Assembly: GCA_019119615.1 (NCBI GenBank)
Contig: DWWQ01000047.1
Span: 1 to 40,158 of the forward strand
Reading direction: 5' to 3'
DNA from: Candidatus Alistipes stercoravium
GTDB taxonomy: Bacteria; Bacteroidota; Bacteroidia; Bacteroidales; Rikenellaceae
Length of the DNA stretch: 40,158 bases
Both the position numbers and the translations under genes were made by a program. The notes beneath the pieces were generated by a model. The model was not told the origin of the DNA and did not search any database. It saw nothing but the letters and a program-made list of their open reading frames with translations. Within the stretch, counting starts at the first letter, position 1; every line of letters begins with the position of its first letter. Below, piece by piece: positions 16,606 to 26,204 of the stretch.

Positions 16606-17628
16606 TCAAAGTCGTTCCATACGGGCCTCGGGCGAGACGTCGAGCGACGAGAACTCACCCTGCTTGTAACGGTAGTATCCCGCCATGGCGATCATGGCGG
16701 CGTTGTCGGTCGTGAACTTGAACTCGGGCAGGAAGGTCCGCCAGCCGCGGCGACGGCCCGCCTCGACGATACCGTTGCGCAGGCCCGAGTTGGCCGAGAC
16801 ACCTCCGGCAATGGCAATGTCGCGGATGCCCGTATCCTTCGAGGCGCGGACGAGCTTGTCGAGCAGGATCTCCACGATGGTGCCCTGCAGCGAGGCGCAG
16901 AGGTCCGCCTTGTGCTCCTCGATGAAGTTCGGATCATCGGCTACGGCATCCCGCAGCGTATAGAGGAACGAGGTCTTCAGTCCCGAGAAGGAGTAGTCGT
17001 AGCCATCGACATGGGGATGGGCGAAACGGAACGCCTTCGGATCCCCCTCCTTGGCCAGGCGGTCGATCACCGGGCCGCCCGGATAGGGGAGTCCCATCAC
17101 CTTGGCGCACTTGTCGAAAGCCTCGCCCGCGGCATCGTCGATCGTCGTACCGATGATCTCCATCCGCGTGGGGGCGTCCACCCGCACGATCTGCGTATGG
17201 CCGCCGCTCACCAGCAGGCACAGGAACGGAAAATCGGGGTGGGGGAGCTGCCGGTCCGGAAGGTCGATGAAGTGCGAGAGGATGTGTCCCTGTAGGTGGT
17301 TCACCTCGACCATCGGGATGTTGCGCGCGATCGAGAGCCCCTTGGTGAACGACACACCCACGAGCAGCGAGCCGACCAGTCCGGGACCCCGCGTGAAGGC
17401 GATGGCATCCAGGTCGTCGGCCGTGATGCCGGCCTCCTTGAGCGCCGTATCCACGACGGGAATGATGTTCTGCTGGTGTGCCCGCGATGCCAGTTCGGGG
17501 ATCACGCCGCCGTACTTGACATGCACGGCCTGCGAGGCAATGACGTTCGACAACAGCACGTTGCCGCGGAGCACGGCCGCAGAGGTGTCGTCGCACGAGG
17601 ATTCGATGCCGAGAATTGTAATATCCAT
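16606..17628 (-). CDS. tsaD: tRNA N6-threonylcarbamoyladenosine synthase subunit TsaD
   Basis: Transfers the threonylcarbamoyl group to A37 of ANN-decoding tRNAs, together with TsaB and TsaE; 340 aa, ASKHA fold. ILGIESSCDDTSAAV at the N-terminus, GGVIPELASRAHQQNI (metal-binding His region), FTRGPGLVGSLLVG, LVSGGHTQIV and IAGGVSANSGLR are all classic. Length is normal. It leads a two-gene operon with truA and is divergent from tamB. The 63-nt gap to the tamB start must hold both promoters. No clear minus-strand -7 box was found there. Confidence 0.97.
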   Translation of the reverse strand: MDITILGIESSCDDTSAAVLRGNVLLSNVIASQAVHVKYGGVIPELASRAHQQNIIPVVDTALKEAGITADDLDAIAFTRGPGLVGSLLVGVSFTKGLSIARNIPMVEVNHLQGHILSHFIDLPDRQLPHPDFPFLCLLVSGGHTQIVRVDAPTRMEIIGTTIDDAAGEAFDKCAKVMGLPYPGGPVIDRLAKEGDPKAFRFAHPHVDGYDYSFSGLKTSFLYTLRDAVADDPNFIEEHKADLCASLQGTIVEILLDKLVRASKDTGIRDIAIAGGVSANSGLRNGIVEAGRRRGWRTFLPEFKFTTDNAAMIAMAGYYRYKQGEFSSLDVSPEARMERL

Positions 17629-17635
17629 CCGGTTT

Positions 17636-17670
17636 TTTGCGTATTATCTTAACTATTTTCGTTAAATTTG
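17636..17670 (+). promoter_or_regulatory. Probable promoter of tamB
   Basis: TAAATTTG at 17663-17670 matches the -7 consensus, with a TTTG at 17636-17639, 23 nt upstream (a little longer than the usual 19-21). If used, transcription starts near 17677, which excludes the TTG at 17668 as the tamB start and favours the TTG at 17692. Confidence 0.5.
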
Positions 17671-17691
17671 CAGGATTATATCGTAATCCGT

Positions 17692-20600
17692 TTGCGCAAA
17701 GTTATAAAAATATCGGGAAAGGTGTTATCCGCAGCGATTTTGTTGCTGATAATCCTGCCTGTGGGCCTCTCGCTGCTGCTCGACATCCCCGCCGTACAGA
17801 ACTATGCGGTGCGCCGTGTCGCAGAGGCCGTCTCGCGCAAGCTGGGAACGACCGTACGGGTCGGAAGGGTCGATATCGGGCTCTTCTCGAAGATCCGTGT
17901 CGATGAATTCTATGTCGCAGACTACAACCGCGATACGCTCATCTACATCGGCCGGTTAGACACCTACATCACGCGTTTCGGGATCTTCGGCGGCGGCCTC
18001 GAAATGCGCTGCGGCAAGATCGCCGATGCCAAACTGCACCTGCACCAGATGCCCGACGGCGAGATGAACATCCGCCAGATCGTCATGCGCCTCACGAACC
18101 CCGACCGGGAACGCAAGGGAGAGTTCCGCCTCACACTCAAGAGCGCCTCGATCCGGAACATGGAGATCTGCATCGACCGTACGGAACACCGCGACCGCGA
18201 ATACGGAATCGACTTCTCGCACCTGCATCTGACAGACCTCAACGCACGGGTCCGGGACTTTACCATCGACGGACAGGCGATCTACACCTCGATCGAGGAG
18301 CTCTCGGCACGCGAGCGCAGCGGATTCGAACTGGAACGTTTTGCCGGCCGGTTCTACCTCACGCAGGGATGCATGGGATTCGAGCAGGTCGAGATCGAAA
18401 CCCCGCAGTCAAAGGTCATAATCCCCTATATCTCGCTGGCAGGGAACTCCTGGGCCGAGTACAAGGATTTCCTCGGTGAGGTGCGCATCGACGCCGCCCT
18501 GCGCAACACGGTGCTCTCGACCGACGACATCGCCTACTTCGCACCCCGGCTGCGCGACTGGCACCTGACCTTCCGCGATGCGGAGCTCTCGGTCGCCGGC
18601 GTCGTCGCCGACTTCGAGGCCTCGATCCACAGCCTCCGCATCGGCGACGGCACGACCCTCACGGCCAAAGCCACGGTCGCAGGCCTGCCCGACATCCGCC
18701 GGACCCGTTTCAACCTGGAGATCCCCGAACTGCGGACCTCGGCAACGGCGGCGAACGATCTGGCCCGGAGCATCGCCCGCAAGGAGCTGCCGGCATCCGC
18801 AACCGGGATTCTCGAAAACGCCGGAACGATCGGACTCAACGCCCGGTTCGAAGGATCCCTCTCCTCGTTCAACCTGCAGTTCAACACCTCGCTGCAGCAG
18901 GGCGATCTGACCGGAAGTTTCGAAATGCAGGCCCAAAGCGAGGGGCGCAATGCGTTCCGCGGAGAGCTCTCGACCCGCGACCTGCGGCTCGGGGAGCTTA
19001 CCGGACGTCGGGACCTGCTGGGCAACGCGACCGTTACGGCAAGCATCGACGGTGTCATGGGACGCGGATATGCCGATGCGAAGGTAAACGGCCGCATCGA
19101 ACGGTTCGGGCTTTACGGATATGTCTACGATGCGCTGCAGCTCGACGGACGGCTGCACAACCGGGGATTCAACGGCCGCATCGCGGCACACGATCCGAAT
19201 CTCGATTTCGACTTCTTCGGGCTGGTGGACCTGAACGACTCGATCCCGAACTACGACTTCACGATGCACCTCAACCATGCCGATCTGGCGCGGCTGCACA
19301 TCAACCGCCGCGACTCGATCTCGCAACTCTCGGCACGCATCGTCGCCAAAGCCGGAGGCCGCTCGCTCGATGACCTGAACGGCCGCATCCAGATCGCCGA
19401 CGCCCGTTACCGTTACAACGACAAGGAGATTCACGCCTCGAACGCCACGATCTCGGGACGCAACTCCGCGGACAGCAAACTCGTGGAGCTGAAATCGGAC
19501 TTCGCCGACGCCACCTTCCGCTCGAAAACCAGCTACCGCACCGTTTTCGAATACCTGCGGCGCAGCGCCCACCGTTACCTGCCCCTGCTGCGCGACAAAA
19601 ACCCCGAAAAAAAGGAACGCCGGGTCGTGGAGGCCGTGGCCGACGACTATTCGCTTCTCTCGATCGACATCCGCAACATCAACCCCGTGGCCGATGCCAT
19701 CGTCCCGGGACTGCAGATTGCCGACGGCTCGTCGCTCAAGCTGCTCTTCAACCCGGCCAGCGACCAGCTCTCGCTGCGCGCCGCCTCGGAATACGTCGAA
19801 CGCCGCCGCATGCTGGCCACACGGCTGAACATCAACGCCTCGAACCGCGGCGATTCGCTCACGGTATACGCCTCGGCCGAAGACCTCTACGCCGGGGTGC
19901 TGCACCTGCCGCACCTCTCGGTAACCGGAGGCGCCAAACAGGGAAAGGTCCAACTCTCGACGGGATTCACCGACACCGTAAGCAAAGCCTCCGGCCTGAT
20001 CGGCATCCGCGCCGGAATCCTGCCCGAACGGGACAGCACGGGGCGTATGGTCGATCTGCACATTCTTCCGTCGCACCTCACACGCGGCGACATGACCTGG
20101 CAGATCATCGCCCGCAAGATACTCATAGACACGGCACGGGTGTCCATCGACCGCTTCTTCGTCATGAACGACGAACAGGAGCTGCGCATCGACGGCGTCG
20201 CCTCGCGCAGCCGCGAGGATTCCGTAACGCTGCGCCTGCGCGACTTCGACCTGCGGACCTTCACGCAGATCGCCGAACGCATGGGATACGAAATCGACGG
20301 ACGTACGAACGGAAAAGCCACGATGAAATCGGTTCTCCAGGGTGCGGAAATTTCGGCCAACATCCTCATCGACAGCATCGCGGTCAATGGAATCCAGGCC
20401 CCGCCCCTGCGCCTGACCTCCCGGTGGGATTTCGCCCGCAACCGTGCAGGCATCGTCATCTCCGATCCGGAGCAGCGCAACACCTTCGTCCAAGGCTTCT
20501 ACGCCCCGGACCGGCGACGTTACTACGCCCGGCTGACGGCCGACGGCATCAGCATGGGGCTACTCGACCCGCTGCTTTCGGGCGTCATCTCCTCGACTTC

Positions 20601-22431
20601 GGGAAGTGCCGCCGCCGACCTCACGCTCCAGGGACAGGGCCGCGACGCAGAACTTTCGGGCGAGGTCCGCGTAAAGGGGCTCCGCACAACGGTCGATTAC
20701 ACGAACGTCAGCTACTCGATGCCCGAAGCGCTGCTCTCGGTCGGTGAAAACCGCTTCCGCGCCGTCGATGTTCCGCTCTTCGACCCCGAAGGAAACCGCG
20801 GAAAATTCAACCTCGACCTCAACCTCGAGCACCTCTCGAACATCACGTTCGATGTCCGCGTGGCCCCGCAGCAGATGCTCGTCCTGAATACCTCCGAAGA
20901 GGACAACGACCTCTTCTACGGCAAGGTACATGCTACGGGCGACGCCCGCATCACGGGACGCAAGGGGGTCGTGAACATGGAGATCGCAGCCTCGACGGAC
21001 AACAATTCGGACTTTTTCCTCCCGCTTTCGGGCAAGTCGAACATCTCGAACGCCGATTTCGTGATCTTCGAAAAGCCCGCACGCACCGACTCCCTCGATG
21101 CCGTGGCCCGGCGGAAACTCTCCTTCGAGAGACGCCACCGCCAGCGCCAGACCGCCGCCAGCCGCATGAACATCGGCCTGGCGCTCGACGTGCGCCCGAA
21201 TGCCAACGTCGAGCTGACCCTCGCGGGAAACACCCTGAAGGCCAAAGGCTCCGGCGCCCTGAATCTCCAGATCAACCCCAGCGCCAACATCTTCGAGATC
21301 TACGGCGACTACACGCTTTCCGAGGGCAGCTTCCTGCTCTCGCTGCAGAACATCATCAGCAAACGTTTTTCGATCGAAAACGGCTCCTCGATCCAGTGGA
21401 CCGGCGCCCCGATGGACGCCCGGCTCGACATCGACGCCGTCTACAAGCTCAAGGCCTCGCTGCAGCCCCTGCTGCAGGGCACGACCGACAACCTCGGCGG
21501 CAACCGCTCGGTACCCGTGGAGTGCGTCATCCACCTCGGAGACCGTCTCTCGAATCCGACCATCGCCTTCGACGTCCGCGTCCCGGGCTCCGACCCCGAG
21601 ACGCAGACCGTCATCGCCAACGCGCTCTCGACCCCCGAGACGGTCGATACGCAGTTCGCCTACCTGCTGCTCTTCAACAGCTTCATGGCCGAGAGTTCCT
21701 CGCTGGCATCCTCCAACATCGGAAGCTCCGTATCGGCCGCCACGGGCATGGATTTCCTCTCGAACATGGTCAGCGGCTGGTTCTCCTCGCTGGGCTACGA
21801 CTTCAAGATCGGATACCGCCCCCGCTCCGAACAGACGAGCGACGAGGTGGACTTCGGCATCTCGAAGAGCCTCGTGAACGACCGGTTGCTGGTCGAAGTC
21901 GAAGGCAACTACCTGATCGACAACAAGCAGGCGATCAACAGCTCGATGTCCAACTTCATGGGCGAGGCCTACATCACCTACCTGATCGATCCGGCCGGCA
22001 CGCTCAAGCTGAAAGCCTTCACGCAGACGATCGACCGCTTCGACGAGAACCAGGGTCTTCAGGAGACGGGCATCGGCATCTACTTCAAGGAGGATTTCGA
22101 CAACCTGCGCGATCTGAAGGAACGCATCAAGGCGCGCTTCACGAACAAGACCCGGAAGGCACGACGCGAGGCGCGGCATGAAGCGCGGCGCCAGGCACGC
22201 GCCGAGGGAGCGGCCCGCCACCCATACGACAGCGACGAAATGGAGGAGCGCGACGAGATGAATCCGCCCGAAGACATGGAGTTCGTCTCCTGGGTGCCGG
22301 ATCTCCGCCCCGGCACGGGTTTCGTACCGGGCCCGGCAAACGGCATGCCGCCGGCAGCGGCAATACCGACGGGGGAGTGGGCCGCGTTGGCCGGAAAAAC
22401 CGCCACGGAATGCAAGACAACCGACAAATAA
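17692..22431 (+). CDS. tamB: TamB-like outer-membrane assembly protein (DUF490/AsmA-like)
   Basis: A very long envelope protein (1579 aa from this start) of the TamB type. It has an N-terminal transmembrane anchor (about residues 10-30, Leu/Ile-rich after RKVIKISGK). A long beta-repeat body spans the periplasm, and a C-terminal DUF490 domain includes EGSFLLSLQNIISKRFSIEN and DRLSNPTIAFDV. The last 100 residues are charged (RKARREARHEARRQARAEG) and then Pro-rich, outside the domain. No ATG is available near the start. TTG at 17692 gives the expected basic residues before the anchor; TTG 17668 and GTG 17722 are alternatives. The expected role is lipid or protein transfer to the outer membrane. 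Divergence from tsaD is, as I recall it, common in Bacteroidales. No tamA homologue is in the window. Confidence 0.9.
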   Translation: MRKVIKISGKVLSAAILLLIILPVGLSLLLDIPAVQNYAVRRVAEAVSRKLGTTVRVGRVDIGLFSKIRVDEFYVADYNRDTLIYIGRLDTYITRFGIFGGGLEMRCGKIADAKLHLHQMPDGEMNIRQIVMRLTNPDRERKGEFRLTLKSASIRNMEICIDRTEHRDREYGIDFSHLHLTDLNARVRDFTIDGQAIYTSIEELSARERSGFELERFAGRFYLTQGCMGFEQVEIETPQSKVIIPYISLAGNSWAEYKDFLGEVRIDAALRNTVLSTDDIAYFAPRLRDWHLTFRDAELSVAGVVADFEASIHSLRIGDGTTLTAKATVAGLPDIRRTRFNLEIPELRTSATAANDLARSIARKELPASATGILENAGTIGLNARFEGSLSSFNLQFNTSLQQGDLTGSFEMQAQSEGRNAFRGELSTRDLRLGELTGRRDLLGNATVTASIDGVMGRGYADAKVNGRIERFGLYGYVYDALQLDGRLHNRGFNGRIAAHDPNLDFDFFGLVDLNDSIPNYDFTMHLNHADLARLHINRRDSISQLSARIVAKAGGRSLDDLNGRIQIADARYRYNDKEIHASNATISGRNSADSKLVELKSDFADATFRSKTSYRTVFEYLRRSAHRYLPLLRDKNPEKKERRVVEAVADDYSLLSIDIRNINPVADAIVPGLQIADGSSLKLLFNPASDQLSLRAASEYVERRRMLATRLNINASNRGDSLTVYASAEDLYAGVLHLPHLSVTGGAKQGKVQLSTGFTDTVSKASGLIGIRAGILPERDSTGRMVDLHILPSHLTRGDMTWQIIARKILIDTARVSIDRFFVMNDEQELRIDGVASRSREDSVTLRLRDFDLRTFTQIAERMGYEIDGRTNGKATMKSVLQGAEISANILIDSIAVNGIQAPPLRLTSRWDFARNRAGIVISDPEQRNTFVQGFYAPDRRRYYARLTADGISMGLLDPLLSGVISSTSGSAAADLTLQGQGRDAELSGEVRVKGLRTTVDYTNVSYSMPEALLSVGENRFRAVDVPLFDPEGNRGKFNLDLNLEHLSNITFDVRVAPQQMLVLNTSEEDNDLFYGKVHATGDARITGRKGVVNMEIAASTDNNSDFFLPLSGKSNISNADFVIFEKPARTDSLDAVARRKLSFERRHRQRQTAASRMNIGLALDVRPNANVELTLAGNTLKAKGSGALNLQINPSANIFEIYGDYTLSEGSFLLSLQNIISKRFSIENGSSIQWTGAPMDARLDIDAVYKLKASLQPLLQGTTDNLGGNRSVPVECVIHLGDRLSNPTIAFDVRVPGSDPETQTVIANALSTPETVDTQFAYLLLFNSFMAESSSLASSNIGSSVSAATGMDFLSNMVSGWFSSLGYDFKIGYRPRSEQTSDEVDFGISKSLVNDRLLVEVEGNYLIDNKQAINSSMSNFMGEAYITYLIDPAGTLKLKAFTQTIDRFDENQGLQETGIGIYFKEDFDNLRDLKERIKARFTNKTRKARREARHEARRQARAEGAARHPYDSDEMEERDEMNPPEDMEFVSWVPDLRPGTGFVPGPANGMPPAAAIPTGEWAALAGKTATECKTTDK

Positions 22432-22465
22432 CAATTCAATCAATAAAAACAAACACGTTTAAACT

Positions 22466-23143
22466 ATGATGACTTTTTTGCAGACCGCCGTTGAGACCGC
22501 GGTCGTAAGTGAGGAGACCCGTATGGGATTGTGGACCCTGTTTGTCAAGGGCGGCTGGCTGATGTGGCCCCTGCTGGCGCTGGGAGGCGTTACGATCTTT
22601 ATCTTCGTCGAACGATTCCTGGCCATCCGAAAGGCTTCGGTGCTGGACATGAACTTCATGAACCGCATCCGCGACTACATCTCCGACGGCAAGATCTCCA
22701 CGGCCGTGAACCTCTGCCGCAAGACCGACACGCCGATCGCCCGCATGATCGAGAAGGGCATCGAGCGCATCGGACGCCCGATGGGCGACATCCAGGCCGC
22801 CATCGAAAATGTCGCCAACCTCGAGGTGTCGAAACTCGAAAACGGACTCCCGTTCCTGGCAACGATCGCCGGCGGCGCCCCGATGATCGGTTTCCTCGGC
22901 ACGGTGCTCGGTATGGTGCAAACCTTCATGGACATGTCCGCCGCAGGCGGCACGGTCGATCTCGGTCTGCTGGCCAGCGGTATGTATGTGGCCATGGTTA
23001 CGACCGTCGGCGGTCTGATCGTCGGCATCCCGGCCTACTTCGGCTACAACTACCTCGTGGCACGCATCGAGAAGCTCGTTTTCCAGATGGAAGCCAACTC
23101 GATCGCCTTCATGGATATCCTCAATCAACCCGTTCAAAAATAA
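22466..23143 (+). CDS. exbB: MotA/TolQ/ExbB proton channel family protein
   Basis: Inner-membrane channel subunit, 225 aa, that with ExbD uses the proton gradient to energise TonB. A first hydrophobic segment (GGWLMWPLLALGGVTIFIFV) is followed by a cytoplasmic loop. Two further membrane segments are around ENGLPFLATIAGGAPMIGFLGTVLGM and GLLASGMYVAMVTTVGGLIVGIPAYFGYNYL. The GTVLGM motif is characteristic of the family. It begins 34 nt after tamB and leads the compact cluster exbB-exbD-tonB. TolQ of a Tol-Pal system cannot be excluded, but the TonB-like third gene fits ExbB. Confidence 0.93.
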   Translation: MMTFLQTAVETAVVSEETRMGLWTLFVKGGWLMWPLLALGGVTIFIFVERFLAIRKASVLDMNFMNRIRDYISDGKISTAVNLCRKTDTPIARMIEKGIERIGRPMGDIQAAIENVANLEVSKLENGLPFLATIAGGAPMIGFLGTVLGMVQTFMDMSAAGGTVDLGLLASGMYVAMVTTVGGLIVGIPAYFGYNYLVARIEKLVFQMEANSIAFMDILNQPVQK

Positions 23144-23150
23144 GTAAGCC

Positions 23151-23558
23151 ATGGCAATCAAACACGGATCGAAAGTCGATAAGTCGTTTTCGGCCTCGTC
23201 CATGACCGACCTGATGTTCCTGCTGCTGCTGTTCCTGCTCATCGCCACGACGCTGATCAACCCCAACGCCCTGAAGCTGATGCTCCCCAAGAGCTCGAAC
23301 CAGCTCAAGGACAAGGCGCTGACCACCGTCTCGATTCAGGATGCGGGGCACGGAAAATACCGCTACTACGTCGAAATGCAGGAGGTGGGATCCATCGACG
23401 GCGTGGAGCGCACGCTCAAGACGCGTCTCGAAGGACAGGAGGAGCCCACCGTCTCGCTGCACTGCGACAAGACGGTGGCCGTGGACGAGGTGGTCAAGGT
23501 GATGAACGTCGCCAAGGACAACAACTACAAGCTGATCCTCGCAACCACCCCGCGATAA
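23151..23558 (+). CDS. exbD: ExbD/TolR family protein
   Basis: Single-pass partner of the proton channel, 135 aa. The essential membrane aspartate is D20 in SSMTDLMFLLLLFLLIATTL, followed by a periplasmic domain ending SLHCDKTVAVDEVVKVMNVAKDNNYKLILATTP. Start and length are typical. It lies seven bases after exbB and 20 before tonB, so it is co-transcribed. Confidence 0.93.
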   Translation: MAIKHGSKVDKSFSASSMTDLMFLLLLFLLIATTLINPNALKLMLPKSSNQLKDKALTTVSIQDAGHGKYRYYVEMQEVGSIDGVERTLKTRLEGQEEPTVSLHCDKTVAVDEVVKVMNVAKDNNYKLILATTPR

Positions 23559-23578
23559 ACCGGTAAAAAGATTCAATC

Positions 23579-24268
23579 ATGCAATATTACGATCCGAACG
23601 ATAAGTCTCCGCGCAGGTGGGCGATGATCGCGGCAGGTGTTTATGCGCTCCTGTTCGCCGGATCGTTCGCCTTCGTGTCGTTCGACTTCTCCCCCGAGGA
23701 GGAGCGTCCCGGCGACATGATCCTCGTGGACTTCACCGAACCGCCGGTTCCCGAGCGGCCGAAGCCGCCCGTGAAGACGAGCGTCGAACCCCGCGTGCAT
23801 GACGTCGCGGATCCCGAGGAGCAGACGGCGCAGGTCGCCGGAAAGGACGAGGTTACGCAGACGCCCAATCCGAAGGCACTGTTCAAGATGAACAAGAGCG
23901 GCGCCGACGAACCCGAGAATGCCGGAAATCCCCACGCCCCCGAGGGCGAGGACAAGGCTTCGGGAACCGGGCCGGGGCTGAATCCCGACGGGCTGGACCA
24001 GCTCGACAAGGGGCTTCAGGGACGCGGTCTGATCGGCAACCTGCCCAAACCCGCCTATCCGGGCAACAAGAGCGGCAAGGTCGTCATCCGCGTAACGGTC
24101 GATGCCACCGGAAAGGTTACGAGCGCCACGTTCGAGCCCAAAGGCTCCACGGAGAGCGATCCGGCCCTGGTTTCGGCGGCCATCACGGCGGCCCGCAAGG
24201 CCCGCTTCACGGAGAGCCGCGCCGCGGTGCAGGGAGGAACGATCACCTATATCTTCCGGATGGAATGA
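23579..24268 (+). CDS. tonB: TonB family energy transducer
   Basis: A 229-aa protein built like TonB. A cytoplasmic N-terminus is followed by one membrane helix (RRWAMIAAGVYALLFAGSFA, residues 12-31) and a Pro-rich stretch (EPPVPERPKPPVK). A long acidic linker then leads to a C-terminal domain (KPAYPGNKSGKVVIRVTVDA to GGTITYIFRME). The N-terminal helix lacks the usual SxxxH pattern, and the C-terminal domain is short, so TolA-like function is possible. Its place after exbB-exbD fits a role in driving outer-membrane transport. Confidence 0.85.
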   Translation: MQYYDPNDKSPRRWAMIAAGVYALLFAGSFAFVSFDFSPEEERPGDMILVDFTEPPVPERPKPPVKTSVEPRVHDVADPEEQTAQVAGKDEVTQTPNPKALFKMNKSGADEPENAGNPHAPEGEDKASGTGPGLNPDGLDQLDKGLQGRGLIGNLPKPAYPGNKSGKVVIRVTVDATGKVTSATFEPKGSTESDPALVSAAITAARKARFTESRAAVQGGTITYIFRME

Positions 24269-24335
24269 CCCCGGAATCCGGAGATGCGGCCCGCCGCATT
24301 ATCTCCGGAAAGAAGAACCGAGATACTACGAAACA

Positions 24336-24806
24336 ATGAGAAAATTTGCACTGTTGTTGCTGCTGCTGGCCGGCGGCGCGGCTCTCCGGGCGGAAGGCCG
24401 GGAGAGCCGTGAATCCGGGGAAACGCTGCAGGCCGGGAAGGCTCTTCTGAAGCTGGACCACACCTCGCATGATTTCGGGGAGGTACCCCGCAAGGGCGGG
24501 GACATCGAGCATGCGTTCCCCTTCGAAAACGACGGCGACGCTCCGCTGGTCATCGTGCGGGCGCAGACCTCCTGCACCTGCCTGAAGGTCAGCTATCCGA
24601 AACGGCCCGTGGCTCCCGGAGCCTCGGATACGATCCGCATCGTCTACGAGCCCCACAAGAGCGAGCCGGGGTCGTTCAACAAGCTGGTGCAGATCTTCTC
24701 GAATGCCGAAAACGGCCGGGAGATCCTCACCGTACAGGGTTTCTCGATCGACGAGGAGGCCGCAAAGGTCAAAATCAAGCGAGACAAGACGAAAATAAAG
24801 AACTGA
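24336..24806 (+). CDS. Secreted DUF1573 domain protein
   Basis: Exported 156-aa protein. A signal peptide (MRKFALLLLLLAGGAALRAEG) precedes a single DUF1573 immunoglobulin-like domain. Its usual residues are visible: HDFGEVPRKGGDIEHAFPF, VRAQTSCTCLKVSYPK and PGASDTIRIVYEPHK. The CTC motif is a family hallmark. The tail is Lys-rich (KVKIKRDKTKIKN). The start at 24336 is chosen over upstream open frame because the signal peptide begins there. The stop ends one base before the deaminase ATG at 24808. Function is unknown; it sits between the TonB cluster and a purine-salvage-like enzyme. Confidence 0.88.
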   Translation: MRKFALLLLLLAGGAALRAEGRESRESGETLQAGKALLKLDHTSHDFGEVPRKGGDIEHAFPFENDGDAPLVIVRAQTSCTCLKVSYPKRPVAPGASDTIRIVYEPHKSEPGSFNKLVQIFSNAENGREILTVQGFSIDEEAAKVKIKRDKTKIKN

Positions 24807-24807
24807 C

Positions 24808-26118
24808 ATGGCAATACTCTTTTCCAACGCCACGCTGCTGCCGATGACCGCATCGGCCGGCCAGGCGCAGACGTTTACCGGATCGGTGGGTGTCGAGGGC
24901 GACCGCATCGCCTTCATCTCCGCCGCAGAGGCCGATGCGGAGGCCTTCCGGCAGGCCCATCCCGGGCTGCGCGAAATCGACTGCCGCGGACGGCTCGTCA
25001 TGCCCGGCCTGATCAACACGCACTGCCATGCGGCCATGAGCCTGCAGCGCAGCCTGGCGGACGACATTCCGCTGATGAAGTGGCTCAACGAGCATATCTG
25101 GCCCTTTGAGGCGCGGCAGACTCCCGAGGATGTGGCGCTCGGCATGGAACTCGGCATCATCGAGATGCTGCTGGGCGGCATCACCTCCTTTGTGGACATG
25201 TACTACCACCAGAACCGGTGCGTACCGGTCGTGGAACGGTTGGGAATCCGCGCCGTACTGGGCTGCAACTACTTCGACAGCAATATCGACGAGGTCTTCA
25301 CGGAACTGGAGGAGGCCGCAGGCCGCGCCGCCTCGTGCGACCGCGTCCGCATCGCCGCGGCGCCGCACTCGCCCTACACCGTATCGTCGGAGAACCTCAC
25401 ACGCGGACTCCGCGAGGCCGAACGGCTCGACCTGCTGCTTATGACCCATATCGCGGAAACGCAGGACGAAATACGCATCATCCGCGAACGGTTCAATGCG
25501 ACGCCCGTCGAATACCTCGACCGGCTGGGGCTGCTCGGACCGAAGACCATCGGGGCACACTGCGTGCACGTTACAGCCGAGGATATCGCCACGATGGCAG
25601 CCCGAGGCATCACGGTCTCGCACAACCCGCAGAGCAACATGAAGATTTCGAGTGGGGTAGCACCCGTAAGGGAGATGCTCCGGGCCGGAATCCGCGTTAC
25701 GGTGGCCACCGACGGGTGCTGTTCGAACAACGACCTGGATCTGTGGGAGGAGCTGCGCACGGCGGCCCTGCTGCAGAAATCCGCCACGGGCGATCCGACG
25801 GCCCTGCCGGCTCTGGAGGCGCTGCGCATGGCCACGGCCAACGGAGCCCGCGCCATGGGGTATGCCGACGGCGAGCTGGGCGTTCTGCGGCCGGGAGCAC
25901 TGGCCGACATGATCGTCATCGACCTGCAGCGTCCCCACCTGCAGCCGATGAACGACGTTGTCTCGAACCTGGTCTACTGCGGCAAGGCCGCAGACGTCGA
26001 GACGGTGATGGTCGGCGGGCGGATCGTGGTCGAGAACCGCCGCATTGCGGGCGTCGATCTCGGCGATCTCTATGCCCGGGCCACGGAGGCCGTACGGCGG
26101 ATCCGGAGCGGCAAATAG
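24808..26118 (+). CDS. mtaD: 5-methylthioadenosine/S-adenosylhomocysteine deaminase family amidohydrolase
   Basis: Metal-dependent amidohydrolase of 436 aa, closest to MTA/SAH deaminases, which convert these adenosine thioethers to inosine forms. Metal ligands H72/H74 are in LINTHCHAAMSLQR. APHSPYTVS, THIAETQDEI, GAHCVHV, VSHNPQSNMKISSG and ATDGCCSNNDLDLWEE follow in family order. No signal peptide, so it is cytoplasmic. Substrate is inferred; a related guanine or cytosine deaminase-like activity is the main alternative. It begins one base after the DUF1573 stop and ends before a strong hairpin terminator. Confidence 0.88.
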   Translation: MAILFSNATLLPMTASAGQAQTFTGSVGVEGDRIAFISAAEADAEAFRQAHPGLREIDCRGRLVMPGLINTHCHAAMSLQRSLADDIPLMKWLNEHIWPFEARQTPEDVALGMELGIIEMLLGGITSFVDMYYHQNRCVPVVERLGIRAVLGCNYFDSNIDEVFTELEEAAGRAASCDRVRIAAAPHSPYTVSSENLTRGLREAERLDLLLMTHIAETQDEIRIIRERFNATPVEYLDRLGLLGPKTIGAHCVHVTAEDIATMAARGITVSHNPQSNMKISSGVAPVREMLRAGIRVTVATDGCCSNNDLDLWEELRTAALLQKSATGDPTALPALEALRMATANGARAMGYADGELGVLRPGALADMIVIDLQRPHLQPMNDVVSNLVYCGKAADVETVMVGGRIVVENRRIAGVDLGDLYARATEAVRRIRSGK

Positions 26119-26142
26119 GGCGGGTGCATCCTGCAAAAACCG

Positions 26143-26193
26143 GCGGCGGACGGAAACGCATCACGAAAATGCGGCTCCGTCCGCCGCATTTTC
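26143..26193 (+). terminator. Terminator after the MTA/SAH deaminase gene
   Basis: A 12-bp perfect stem (GCGGCGGACGGA at 26143-26154, TCCGTCCGCCGC at 26176-26187) encloses an inner CGCAT/ATGCG hairpin and is followed by ATTTTC. It ends the tamB-to-deaminase block. Confidence 0.85.
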
Positions 26194-26204
26194 ATGCCCG
26201 GGGA

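Noticed and set aside
18409..20493. Long minus-strand open frame (694 codons) opposite tamB
   Set aside because: No known domains, and tamB on the + strand has clear family features throughout.
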